Source of the DNA: Belliella kenyensis
Lineage (GTDB): Bacteria; Bacteroidota; Bacteroidia; Cytophagales; Cyclobacteriaceae
DNA length: 64,000 bases
Direction of reading: 5' to 3'
Assembly: GCF_022549675.1 (NCBI RefSeq)
Contig: NZ_JAKZGR010000013.1
Coordinates: forward strand, 62,001 to 126,000
Below are positions 36,022 through 45,165 of this stretch, piece by piece (the stretch's first letter is position 1; every line of letters begins with the position of its first letter). The translations under genes and the position numbers were made by a program. The notes beneath the pieces were generated by a model. The model was not told the DNA's origin. It saw only the letters and a list, made by a program, of their open reading frames with translations, and did no database searches.

Positions 36022-36808
36022 CTGACATCTTTTCGTATTCTTGATAAAGTAGCACAACCAACACCACCTCAAAGACAGTTAGTAGTATGAGTCCAGGGAT
36101 AGCAAATACAACGGTCATAAAGCAAATACCAGTGACTATTCCTACAGCTACTGCTACAGTATAAATGACTTTTTTGTCCTTGGATTGATTCAGAAAACTT
36201 GCTGCAAACAAGACATAAATAATTCCAGATATAACAGCTCTTAAAATTAGGCTGAATTTACTTTCAAAATGAAATATGAATACAATGATGTCTTCTACCA
36301 GAAATATACAAGTTGCAAGGATCAGGATGACTGTCATGACTTGCAAGAAATAATTTCTTGAAAGTTCTGCAAGTTTGAAAAAAGACAGATTGAAGAAAAG
36401 GAATAAAACAATAATCCCAAATTTGAGAGAAATATAAAAAAGAGGTGAAACATCTCTAAAAGAATTAGAGTCTGTCAACAATTGAAGATCAAACAACCCT
36501 TCCACCATCGAAAGGATCAAATACAAAATCCCACAAAAGAATGAAGTTCGAAGCCATGAACTCATGGAATTAGCCATTGCCCCTTTTGGACCTGGCAATT
36601 GATTGGTTTCTACGACTTCATCTGAGAAATTTACTTCCAAGACTTCCATGATTGCCTTCACAGTGTATGGTCTTGGAGTAACTTCTCCAGCTTCAATCCG
36701 CTGAATTGTCCTTACATTGAGATTACAACGTTCTACCAATTCTTCCTGCGTCAATCCTTTGGCTTTTCTCCACTCTTGGATTTTTTGACCTAATATGGGC
36801 TGCTTCAT
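35999..36808 (-). CDS. XRE-family transcriptional regulator with membrane-embedded C-terminal domain
   Basis: The 269-residue protein begins with a helix-turn-helix domain (about 5-62; GLTQEELVERCNLNVRTIQRIE), followed by a short linker (ETNQLPGPKG) and then five or so hydrophobic segments from about residue 90 to the end, for example FGIIVLFLFFNLSFFKL and AVAVGIVTGICFMTVVFAIPG. This would be a DNA-binding domain tethered to the inner membrane. The signal is unknown. I start at 36808 (MKQPILGQKIQEW) because the HTH begins there; longer starts up to 36940 exist. It is convergent with menD and divergent from cydA, making control of respiration genes a reasonable guess. Confidence 0.82.
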   Translation of the reverse strand: MKQPILGQKIQEWRKAKGLTQEELVERCNLNVRTIQRIEAGEVTPRPYTVKAIMEVLEVNFSDEVVETNQLPGPKGAMANSMSSWLRTSFFCGILYLILSMVEGLFDLQLLTDSNSFRDVSPLFYISLKFGIIVLFLFFNLSFFKLAELSRNYFLQVMTVILILATCIFLVEDIIVFIFHFESKFSLILRAVISGIIYVLFAASFLNQSKDKKVIYTVAVAVGIVTGICFMTVVFAIPGLILLTVFEVVLVVLLYQEYEKMSGPKHVFG

Positions 36809-37103
36809 TTGATGTATGTTTTTTTTTACCATAGCAAGTTGGAGGGATTCCTGCAAATATAACCCGAAATAGTACAGGATTTTACCCGACATTTGGACGA
36901 CATTCAATATATCTTGACATTTCCTCAGCTTGTACCTCAATTAGTAATCCTCTTAAAAATAAAATGTAATACCAACAAATGACTGAATAAACGCTTAATA
37001 GGTTATTGCTAGTCTCACAAAAGAAGGGACATAAATTTAGGTTTATATTTTTTGGAAATCAGAAGTAATCATGATTTCACTGTCCTGCTAGCCAATTAAG
37101 AGT

Positions 37104-37111
37104 TATCTTTG
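37104..37111 (+). promoter_or_regulatory. Putative -7 box of cydAB
   Basis: TATCTTTG fits TAnnTTTG, 17 bases before the cydA start, which would give a leader of about 10 nt. The -33 region has only TTTC. Confidence 0.35.
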
Positions 37112-37128
37112 GTTATCAAACCCAGCCT

Positions 37129-38430
37129 ATGGAAAATCTTGATTATGCTCGATTACAAATGGCCTTTACATTAGGCTTCCACATCATCTTTGCGTGTATC
37201 GGGATGGTGATGCCCTTCTTCATGGTAGTTTCTCATTACAAATACTTAAAAACAAGAAATCCCATTTATAAGAAGTTGACTATGGCTTGGTTGAAAGGTG
37301 TAGCAATTTTTTTTGTCACTGGTGCAGTTTCAGGGACCGCCTTGTCATTTGAGCTTGGGATGCTGTGGCCTGGATTTATGAAGCATGCAGGTCCTATCAT
37401 TGGAATGCCATTTTCTTTGGAAGGAGCGGCATTTTTTGTAGAGGCGATTGCATTAGGATTCTACTTGTATGGGTGGAATAAGTTGCCTGAGAAGTTTCAT
37501 TGGTTCACAGGAGTGATAATCGGAGTGGCTGGAGTGGCTTCAGGTATTTTAGTTGTATCAGCGAATGGCTGGATGAACGCCCCATCAGGCTTTGATTATG
37601 TCAACGGAGAGTTTACGAATATAGACCCCGTGAAAGCATTGCTTAATCCAGCATGGTTTACACAGGCTCTGCATATGACCTTGGCAGCATTTGTAGCCAC
37701 TAGCTTCGGAGTAGCGGGTATTCATGCCTATCAGATATACAAAAATCGAAATGTAGACCTACACCTCAAAGCTTTCAAAATCACCATAATCATAGGTACA
37801 ATTGCAGCATTTCTTCAACCTATCAGTGGAGACATTTCGGCCAAAGACGTAGCTAAAAGGCAACCTGCAAAACTTGCTGCACTTGAAGCACATTACGAGA
37901 CTCAAAAAGGAGCACCTCTATATATCGGAGGAATAGTAGACCAAGAAAATCAAAAGGTAAGCCATAAAATAGCCATACCAAAAGCTCTTTCATTCTTAGC
38001 ATTTGGAGATTTTGACGCTGAGGTCAAAGGGCTCAATGATTTTCCTGAAGATGAGAGGCCTCCTGTGGCCATTGTGCATTATGCCTTTCAGATCATGGTA
38101 GGTTTGGGTGTAGCACTGATGCTAGCTGGAATCATATATTTGATCAGCATCAAGAAAAAAAGTTGGCTTCAATGCAAGTATTATTGGCTAATATTTGTGA
38201 TCATGGCACCTATGGGCTTTTTGGCTATAGAAGCAGGATGGGTAGTAACTGAGGTAGGTCGTCAGCCGTGGATAATACATCAAGTCATGAAGACCAAAGA
38301 TGCCGTTACACCAGTACCTGGAATGAAATATAGTTTCTTTTTTTACTTGGTTCTATATTCCATTTTGGCAATTACAGTTACCTGGTTGATGCAGAGACAA
38401 ATTAGATCACTTAACCAAAAAATTGACTAA
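37129..38430 (+). CDS. cydA: Cytochrome bd quinol oxidase subunit I
   Basis: The 433-residue integral membrane protein has the family residues: His18 (RLQMAFTLGFH) for a high-spin haem, SLEGAAFFVEA with the two conserved glutamates of the proton path, His182 (QALHMTL) for haem b558, and the GRQPW motif late in the protein. The periplasmic Q-loop is short, the arrangement of the CIO-like subgroup rather than E. coli CydA. The enzyme oxidises quinol, here presumably menaquinol, and reduces oxygen with high affinity. cydB starts 2 bases later; I see no cydX-like small gene after cydB. Confidence 0.96.
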   Translation: MENLDYARLQMAFTLGFHIIFACIGMVMPFFMVVSHYKYLKTRNPIYKKLTMAWLKGVAIFFVTGAVSGTALSFELGMLWPGFMKHAGPIIGMPFSLEGAAFFVEAIALGFYLYGWNKLPEKFHWFTGVIIGVAGVASGILVVSANGWMNAPSGFDYVNGEFTNIDPVKALLNPAWFTQALHMTLAAFVATSFGVAGIHAYQIYKNRNVDLHLKAFKITIIIGTIAAFLQPISGDISAKDVAKRQPAKLAALEAHYETQKGAPLYIGGIVDQENQKVSHKIAIPKALSFLAFGDFDAEVKGLNDFPEDERPPVAIVHYAFQIMVGLGVALMLAGIIYLISIKKKSWLQCKYYWLIFVIMAPMGFLAIEAGWVVTEVGRQPWIIHQVMKTKDAVTPVPGMKYSFFFYLVLYSILAITVTWLMQRQIRSLNQKID

Positions 38431-38432
38431 AG

Positions 38433-39455
38433 ATGCTGTATGTTGTATTATTCTTTCTGCTTTTTTCACTCTTATTATATGTGATGTTAGGTGGAGCTGA
38501 TTTCGGAGCTGGGATAGTTGAGTTATTTGCTTCTAAAAATAACAGGGCAAATACAAGGGATATTATATACAAGGTGATAGGTCCTGTTTGGGAAGCGAAT
38601 CATATTTGGTTGATTATCCTTCTTGTGATTCTTTGGGTGGCATTCCCAGTGTATTTTAACATTATCGTAATTTATTTGCACATTCCTTTGACACTGGTAC
38701 TTTTGGGTATCACGATTAGAGGTGTGGCTTTTGTCTTTAGGCATTATGATGCTGTGGTAGATAAATCTCAGTTTTGGTACAACTGGCTTTTCAGAATTGG
38801 AAGCTTTATGACACCTATTTTTCTAGGACTATCCTTTTCAGCTTTGATTAATGGCAAAATCATTTTGATAGAGGATCATCCAAGTGCTAGTTTTTACGAT
38901 ATTTTTATACAACCATGGTTCAATGTATTTGGTCTATTGACAGGGTTATTCTATGCTTCATTATGTGCTTTTCTTGCTGCTACCTTGTTGATTGGTGAGT
39001 CCGAAGGCAAATCCAAGCAACACTTCAGCAAAAGCTCAGCTACATTTACAGTGGTTTTGGTAGTAGTGGGATTCATACTTCTTACCTACGGTTACAGTTT
39101 TGAAATCAAGTTTATCCAAGATTTCATAGTGAATCCTCTTGCCTTGGCAAGTGTTGCTTTGTCAGGAATACTACTCATCCCGCTTTGGAAATTCATCAAA
39201 CAACAGCGAAAGATAGCCAGCCGATACTTAGCAGGGATCCAAGTAATACTAATTCTGTTTGCAGCTATAGTTACTCATTTTCCTTATTTTATCATCACCT
39301 CAAATGAAGAAATAAGCATACTGGAAAATATAGCACCAGAATCTACAATCAACAATTTAGGCTGGATGCTTATCATAGGCGGAAGCATTATTTTACCAGG
39401 GCTATTTCATTTGATGAAATCATTCAAAATGATCAAAATATTGGAAAAATCTTGA
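38433..39455 (+). CDS. cydB: Cytochrome bd quinol oxidase subunit II
   Basis: The 340-residue protein has eight or so membrane segments and the CydB signatures MLGGADFGAGIVELF near the N-terminus and GPVWEANHIWLI around residue 52. It packs against CydA to complete the oxidase. It follows cydA by 2 bases on the same transcript. The loop segments are ordinary in length. No terminator is visible after it. Confidence 0.96.
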   Translation: MLYVVLFFLLFSLLLYVMLGGADFGAGIVELFASKNNRANTRDIIYKVIGPVWEANHIWLIILLVILWVAFPVYFNIIVIYLHIPLTLVLLGITIRGVAFVFRHYDAVVDKSQFWYNWLFRIGSFMTPIFLGLSFSALINGKIILIEDHPSASFYDIFIQPWFNVFGLLTGLFYASLCAFLAATLLIGESEGKSKQHFSKSSATFTVVLVVVGFILLTYGYSFEIKFIQDFIVNPLALASVALSGILLIPLWKFIKQQRKIASRYLAGIQVILILFAAIVTHFPYFIITSNEEISILENIAPESTINNLGWMLIIGGSIILPGLFHLMKSFKMIKILEKS

Positions 39456-39628
39456 ATACTATAGAACAATATCAATTCAATTTTAGTAGGTAACCTTGGA
39501 TTTTTGCCTCATAACCTATCGGATTTTGATTAGTATCTTTACATAAATATGTTACAAAAACTATTACCAATTTGCAGAACTTTAATAAGCTGAATCTTGA
39601 ATCCTAAAATTTATAAATTCGAATAGAA

Positions 39629-40996
39629 ATGTCTAAAAAATTTCATTTTATAGCCATTGGAGGTGCTGTTATGCACAATTTGGCACTTTCTATGGTCTCG
39701 CAGGGGTTTGAAGTCAGTGGTTCTGATGATGAAATTTATGAACCATCCAGAACTAGGCTTTTTAATGCGGGCATTTTACCAAATCAAAAAGGTTGGTTTG
39801 AAGAAAAAATTCATCCCGAGCTTGATGGAATCATTTTGGGCATGCACGCGAGAATCGACAATCCAGAGCTTACGAAAGCCAAGGCATTGGGAATCCCTGT
39901 ATATTCATTTCCAGAATTTATTTATAATCAAAGCCAAGAAAAGAAAAGGGTGGTGATATCAGGCAGTCATGGTAAGACTAGTATAACCTCCATGATCCTT
40001 CATGTACTCAAAGCTGAGGGTGTGGCATTCGATTATCTAGTCGGAGCTCAGATTGCAGGATTTGATCTTATGGTAAAACTTTCTGATGCACCCATCATCA
40101 TTATTGAAGGAGACGAATATTTAACTTCACCTTTAGATCGACGACCTAAGTTTTTCCACTATCAGCACGATATATTATTGATGAGTGGAATAGCGTGGGA
40201 TCATTTCAATGTATTTCCCACTTTTGAAAATTATGTGGAACAATTTGAAAAATTAGTTGCGATGACACCAGAAAATGGTGTTTTTATCTATTGCGAAAGG
40301 GACCCAATTGTCAAAAAATTAGGGGAAAATTGTCCCGCAGATTCAGTCAAACTCATCCCCTACCAAGCACATCCTAGTAAAATCATAGATGGAGTGACCT
40401 ATCTAGAAACGAACCTAGGCACTATTCCTATTGAAATATTTGGAGACCACAATTTACAAAACTTACAAGGTGCACTTGAAGTATGCCAATCGTTAGGACT
40501 TTCCGCTGAGGTTTTTTATAAGCATATCCAAACATTCCAAGGAGCGGCAAAAAGGCAAGAAATACTTGCTAAATCAGCAACTTCAATCCTCTACAGGGAT
40601 TTTGCACATGCACCATCAAAACTTCAAGCTACGGTAAAAGCCGTAAAGAATCAATTCCCAGAAAGAAAATTAATTGCTATTCAAGAACTCCACACCTACA
40701 GCTCATTGAACAAAGATTTTGTTCACAATTACGCCCACACCATAGATGATGCTGATGAAGCTATTATCTATTTGAATCCAAAAGCTGTATCTTTGAAGAA
40801 GCTAGAGTTGATGGATGAATCTACTTTGAGGGAGGGATTTCAACGAAATGACATCAAGCTTTTCACCGAAATTCAAAAATTAAAAGATTATTTGGAGTCA
40901 AAATCATATCAAAACACCAACCTTTTGCTTATGAGCTCTGGCAATTATGATGATATGGACTTATCATCGATCAAAGAAAAAATCAATCAAAATTAA
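39629..40996 (+). CDS. mpl: UDP-N-acetylmuramate:L-Ala-gamma-D-Glu-meso-DAP ligase (Mpl-type Mur ligase)
   Basis: The 455-residue protein is a Mur ligase: an N-terminal Rossmann domain (FIAIGGAVMHNLA, GSDDEIYEPSR), a central ATPase domain with P-loop SGSHGKTS (about 109-116) and EGDEYLTSPLD, and the C-terminal domain with GAAKRQEIL and DFAHAPSK. The short GGAVMHNLA opening and the EGDEY motif place it with Mpl, which reattaches recycled murein tripeptide to UDP-MurNAc, rather than with MurC. The exonuclease gene follows after 4 bases. Confidence 0.88.
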   Translation: MSKKFHFIAIGGAVMHNLALSMVSQGFEVSGSDDEIYEPSRTRLFNAGILPNQKGWFEEKIHPELDGIILGMHARIDNPELTKAKALGIPVYSFPEFIYNQSQEKKRVVISGSHGKTSITSMILHVLKAEGVAFDYLVGAQIAGFDLMVKLSDAPIIIIEGDEYLTSPLDRRPKFFHYQHDILLMSGIAWDHFNVFPTFENYVEQFEKLVAMTPENGVFIYCERDPIVKKLGENCPADSVKLIPYQAHPSKIIDGVTYLETNLGTIPIEIFGDHNLQNLQGALEVCQSLGLSAEVFYKHIQTFQGAAKRQEILAKSATSILYRDFAHAPSKLQATVKAVKNQFPERKLIAIQELHTYSSLNKDFVHNYAHTIDDADEAIIYLNPKAVSLKKLELMDESTLREGFQRNDIKLFTEIQKLKDYLESKSYQNTNLLLMSSGNYDDMDLSSIKEKINQN

Positions 40997-41000
40997 TAAG

Positions 41001-41807
41001 ATGAATTTAAACTTAAAGACTCCCGTCGCTTTTTTTGATCTAGAAGCTACAGGTACTAATATTTCCACAGACCGAATTGTAGAAATTTCTATTGTAAAAG
41101 TTCACCCCAATGGAAAAGAAGAGATAAAAACAATGAAAATTAATCCCACCATTCCGATTCCTTTAGAATCATCTCTGATTCATGGAATATATGATGAGGA
41201 TATTAAAGATGCCCCTACTTTCAAAGATGCTTCTAAAGAACTTCACCAGTTTTTTGTAGGTGCTGACTTAGCAGGTTTTAATGTCTTGAAATATGATATT
41301 CCACTATTGGTAGAGGAGTTTTTAAGAGCAGGAATTGATTTTGATATAGATAAAAGAAACCTTTTGGATGCTCAGAAAATTTTTCACTTGATGGAAAAAA
41401 GAAACTTGTCAGCAGCCTATAAGTTCTACTGTGGCAAAAAATTAGAAAATGCTCACTCTGCCGAAGCTGATACTATTGCGACATATGAAGTATTCAAGGC
41501 ACAAATAGCCCGATACGAAGGACAAGAAGCCGAAGATTTGCTTGGGAACAAACTGGGGACACTTGAAAATGACATGAAAAAAATCCATCAACTGCTCAAT
41601 GAGAAGATGGTAGATCTTGCTGGCAGATTTATTTTCAATGAAAATGGTGAAGAATGTTTCAACTTTGGAAAGCATAAGGGCAAGACTATCGTGCAAGTTC
41701 TGAAAGAAGAACCTTCCTACTATGACTGGATGATGAAAGGTGACTTTCCATTAGACACCAAGCGTAAATTTACCCAAGTGAAGCTCAGAAGTTTTAATCT
41801 GGGATAA
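41001..41807 (+). CDS. DnaQ-like DEDDh 3'-5' exonuclease with C-terminal DUF3820-like domain
   Basis: The 268-residue protein begins with an exonuclease domain (1-175): FFDLEATG with D13 and E15, GFNVLKYDIPLL with the third Asp, and AHSAEADT with the catalytic His and last Asp. The C-terminal 60 residues (FNFGKHKGKTIVQVL, YYDWMMKGDF) match the small DUF3820 / QSregVF domain, which often accompanies such exonucleases. It is not a canonical polymerase III epsilon subunit, since no polymerase-binding tail is seen; it may act in repair or on short RNA/DNA. The start at 41001 has the conserved MNLNLKTPVAF; longer in-frame starts overlap mpl. Confidence 0.88.
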   Translation: MNLNLKTPVAFFDLEATGTNISTDRIVEISIVKVHPNGKEEIKTMKINPTIPIPLESSLIHGIYDEDIKDAPTFKDASKELHQFFVGADLAGFNVLKYDIPLLVEEFLRAGIDFDIDKRNLLDAQKIFHLMEKRNLSAAYKFYCGKKLENAHSAEADTIATYEVFKAQIARYEGQEAEDLLGNKLGTLENDMKKIHQLLNEKMVDLAGRFIFNENGEECFNFGKHKGKTIVQVLKEEPSYYDWMMKGDFPLDTKRKFTQVKLRSFNLG

Positions 41808-41813
41808 AAACAT

Positions 41814-41877
41814 GGGGTTGATCACATGTTTCATTTTTTCATTAGAAAAAATTGAAGCTCACAATCAACCCCTTTTT
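41814..41877. terminator. Large bulged hairpin terminator between convergent genes
   Basis: GGGGTTGAT (41814-41822) and ATCAACCCC (41864-41872) pair, and the interior contains a second stem of T-run and A-run sequence. T-runs follow on the plus strand. It separates the exonuclease and AsmA genes and overlaps the last codon of the latter. Confidence 0.65.
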
Positions 41878-44800
41878 CATTTTTTTTCTTTCCCTAAGCT
41901 GATTTTATAATCATCTGGAGTACCCTTCATATTGATATTTACAAATCTCACCCTTTTGTCTTGATCTCTGTAAACGATATCATCTTCTTGATCTGGATCT
42001 ATTTCTGTTTTATTTTTACCTCCAAACAATGCCCTAAATCCAACTTGAGTGACCATGGCTAATGGAACACGGATGAAATAATCCATATTAAGATCTAAAC
42101 TTTGTCTACCAGAAAGCTCAATAAAACCCAGACTTGAATTGATATTCATGCTAGGAATATGAAGCACTCCTTGTTTCAGTTCGAAAGTATTGCTCAAAGT
42201 ATCAAATCTAACATTTTTCAAGTTCCTATCACCGAAGTAAGAAGCCATAGCGTCCAAAGGTGCAAAATTGACCAAACTACCTTGATAGACTGTCAAATCC
42301 ATGGAGGCTTCAGACTTATCGATAATGGGAGTCAAATCTGGATAAACTAAGAACTTACTCTTGATCTTACCACTTACTAGTCCATGCAAATTCTCATTGA
42401 TCAAATAATCCTGTCCAAAATTCTCAAACTTAAAGAGAAGTTTATCCAAATCGAGTTTATCTGCTACCAGATCACTATGAAAATAAATTTCCTCAGGATT
42501 AGATCCATTGAAATACCCCTTGGCCGCTAAAAATCCACTAGCAACATTCATTGACAAAGTGTCCAAATACAGATAATGGTTGCTTGTGGTTCTGGCATTA
42601 GCTTTTACATTTTCAAGCCAAAACTTATGATAATTCAGTTTTCCAATATTTGCTGAGAATTCCATTTCTGAAAAAGGGAGCTGGAAAATATTGAATGAAT
42701 CTTGATGATTGGTCTCACTCTCAAATCCCTCAAAACCCATCAAAGCATCAAGGTCCAAAACTTGACTGTTGAGCCTAAAGTAGTTTCTCTTAACTTTGGA
42801 TTTTGGAATACTATCAATACCTGCTATGAAATAGCCCATATCGATTTTGAAATCCGAAACTCCCATTTTACCTCCCAACTTTTCTACTGTCAGGTAGCTG
42901 TCTTCAAAATGAACCCTTCCATCAAAGTTTTCAAGTTTCAGAGGATGGATATTTAGTTTACCTGATAATTGATTGAGATAAAAATCAGCCGATTTAAATT
43001 CCTTAAGATAATGTAGATCTACTCTGCCATTGAGCTTAAGATCAGTAATCACTTCATCTGCATAGTCCTCGGGGAGATAATTAACCCCATCATAAGTCAA
43101 TAAATCATTGAGTTGTAATTTTTTAGACGCCAAATCAAAATCAAAACTTGAATCTCCATTTTTTTCCTCCTCAAACCACTTTTTATAATTGGAAAACTTT
43201 CCAGTAATCACGAAATCTGTATCATCAATTTCGCCTTTGAAATCTTTCACTTGAAGTTCATTATCCTTGATTAGGATATCGGCATGAAAATCATGAAACT
43301 TGTGTGGGAAGTTTTTCAACTTTGCATGGAAGTCCTCAATAAAAAACTCACCAAGAGGAACATGCTCAAAATTCATCAAATCCCTACCAGTAGACTCAAA
43401 TGCCATTTTGACCTCAAAATCCTTGATTTCCTCTTCAAATCCCTTTCCCGAAGAATCTGGTTTGATCAGCTGATTCAGTTTAATCTGATTTGATTTGGAA
43501 TTGAATTTCACTTTAACTGGTGACTTGGTCTGGTGCAACATCGCTGAGAAATCATTCAACTCTCCAGAAAATGCAAAATCCGAATCTCCAATTTTAAAAC
43601 TAAGTGAATCTAAAACTACTTTTCCCTTTCTCATATAGGCGTAAGCGTTGGCTTGCTTCACCGGCAAATGGTAGTCTGGAATAGTCAGTGATAGATTTTT
43701 GACTTGAAGCTTACTCTGCAAGCTTCCTTCTACACTTGAGATAGTAGTAGGCGGAAAATCAATATCTACCAGTTCATCAAAATCCATGTCCAAAAGAACC
43801 TGCCCTTGAATACCTCTCAGACCCTCAATTTCGAAAAAAGCTCCTAAAAACTCTAAATCCAAATCAGCATTTAGATTGATTTTGACATAAGGATCCTCAA
43901 AATTTCTGATGACCATTCTTCCTTGAAATATCCCCTCATCAGGTCTTGCATGAAAATGTTGCAATTGTATCTCGCTAGTTTTCAGATTACGATCTGATCC
44001 ATTTGTATAAAATCCCGTAAATCTCAATTCATCTACTTTTTTTTGAATACTAGTATTCAAGAAATAAGCATTATCAGCACCAAATTCAATAGAAACAGCG
44101 GGGTTTAAACCTGGCCCTGTTTTTCCTCTTACTGATCCAGTAAAGAATACCTCTCCTTCGTTTTTGTACCGAGACAGCAACGCAGCTGTTTCATTAGGTA
44201 AAAATGCAGCAAAGATATTAAAATCAGGTTTTTCCCCATCCAGTTTCAAATCCAGATCCATACCATCATCAAGCAGTATTATCTCTCCATTTAAAGCTAA
44301 AAGTGCACCTTCTAATTTTAACTTTGATGGAGATATTTTCAACAATTTTCCGTCAGAAAAATAATCCAATTTCAAATCTAAGCTCATATGCTTATCTGCA
44401 AAAAAGGTGTTTTCACCATTTTCATCAAGATCAAAAATTAGGTCTGTAACCACGCCTAATGAGGTCTGATTATCAGAGAGCCTTACATTAGATTTCAGTC
44501 TATCAATATGAAATACCAAATCTTGATTGGTGGATAAATTTGAATAAGTCAATTCAAATTTATTGAGTTCAAAGCCATCGAGATCAAAAGCAAAAGCATC
44601 AGAATCCTCCTCATCTTCCTCCTCATTCCCTAACCCTTTTGCAAGTAGCAAGTTGATGTCCCCATTTTCATATTGAATCAAATCCAAATGACCATCTTCT
44701 ATTTTTAGCTTCTTTACTTCATATTTCCCTCTCAAGACATCCCAGACATTGAACCCCAAATACAAATCTTTGGCTTCATATATAGGCTTGGTATTCATCT

Positions 44801-45056
44801 CTTTGTTTTCAAAAAATTGAATATTCTGCAAGTCTATGGAGATGTAAGGAAATGAAGCAAAAGGAGAAATGTAAGAATCTGCTATAACTAATTCTCCTAT
44901 GAATTCTTCATTGATTTTTGATAGCACATTCTGAGTAATTTCTCTCTGCTTGCTGTAGATCACTCCTAAGGCAATTACAAATAATAAAATCGGGACAAGT
45001 AAAAATAAGGATAAGTAAATTATTTTTTTTCTATTCATCGAAACTATACTTTTCAT
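41877..45056 (-). CDS. Large AsmA-family protein
   Basis: The 1059-residue protein has an N-terminal membrane anchor (IIYLSLFLLVPILLFVIALGV) and then an exclusively beta-strand-rich region with recurrent Leu/Asp/Phe patterns, the arrangement of AsmA-like proteins that form hydrophobic grooves bridging inner and outer membrane. The AsmA_2-like signature (LDLNMDYFIRVPLAMV) lies near the C-terminus. Such proteins (TamB, YhdP, AsmA) are thought to carry phospholipids to the outer membrane. A second ATG at 45038 (MNRKKIIYL) may be the true start. It is a single gene with no adjacent partner; pfkA lies upstream on the same strand, 109 bases away. Confidence 0.85.
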   Translation of the reverse strand: MKSIVSMNRKKIIYLSLFLLVPILLFVIALGVIYSKQREITQNVLSKINEEFIGELVIADSYISPFASFPYISIDLQNIQFFENKEMNTKPIYEAKDLYLGFNVWDVLRGKYEVKKLKIEDGHLDLIQYENGDINLLLAKGLGNEEEDEEDSDAFAFDLDGFELNKFELTYSNLSTNQDLVFHIDRLKSNVRLSDNQTSLGVVTDLIFDLDENGENTFFADKHMSLDLKLDYFSDGKLLKISPSKLKLEGALLALNGEIILLDDGMDLDLKLDGEKPDFNIFAAFLPNETAALLSRYKNEGEVFFTGSVRGKTGPGLNPAVSIEFGADNAYFLNTSIQKKVDELRFTGFYTNGSDRNLKTSEIQLQHFHARPDEGIFQGRMVIRNFEDPYVKINLNADLDLEFLGAFFEIEGLRGIQGQVLLDMDFDELVDIDFPPTTISSVEGSLQSKLQVKNLSLTIPDYHLPVKQANAYAYMRKGKVVLDSLSFKIGDSDFAFSGELNDFSAMLHQTKSPVKVKFNSKSNQIKLNQLIKPDSSGKGFEEEIKDFEVKMAFESTGRDLMNFEHVPLGEFFIEDFHAKLKNFPHKFHDFHADILIKDNELQVKDFKGEIDDTDFVITGKFSNYKKWFEEEKNGDSSFDFDLASKKLQLNDLLTYDGVNYLPEDYADEVITDLKLNGRVDLHYLKEFKSADFYLNQLSGKLNIHPLKLENFDGRVHFEDSYLTVEKLGGKMGVSDFKIDMGYFIAGIDSIPKSKVKRNYFRLNSQVLDLDALMGFEGFESETNHQDSFNIFQLPFSEMEFSANIGKLNYHKFWLENVKANARTTSNHYLYLDTLSMNVASGFLAAKGYFNGSNPEEIYFHSDLVADKLDLDKLLFKFENFGQDYLINENLHGLVSGKIKSKFLVYPDLTPIIDKSEASMDLTVYQGSLVNFAPLDAMASYFGDRNLKNVRFDTLSNTFELKQGVLHIPSMNINSSLGFIELSGRQSLDLNMDYFIRVPLAMVTQVGFRALFGGKNKTEIDPDQEDDIVYRDQDKRVRFVNINMKGTPDDYKISLGKEKK

Positions 45057-45165
45057 ACTACAAGGTCAGGAACGATGTAAATGGTTTCTTAAGTTTAAAT
45101 TTTTAAGAAAATTTATCAACGATTTAGATCTTCAACCCTCCACATTTTCTATTTTGTGACTTTTA

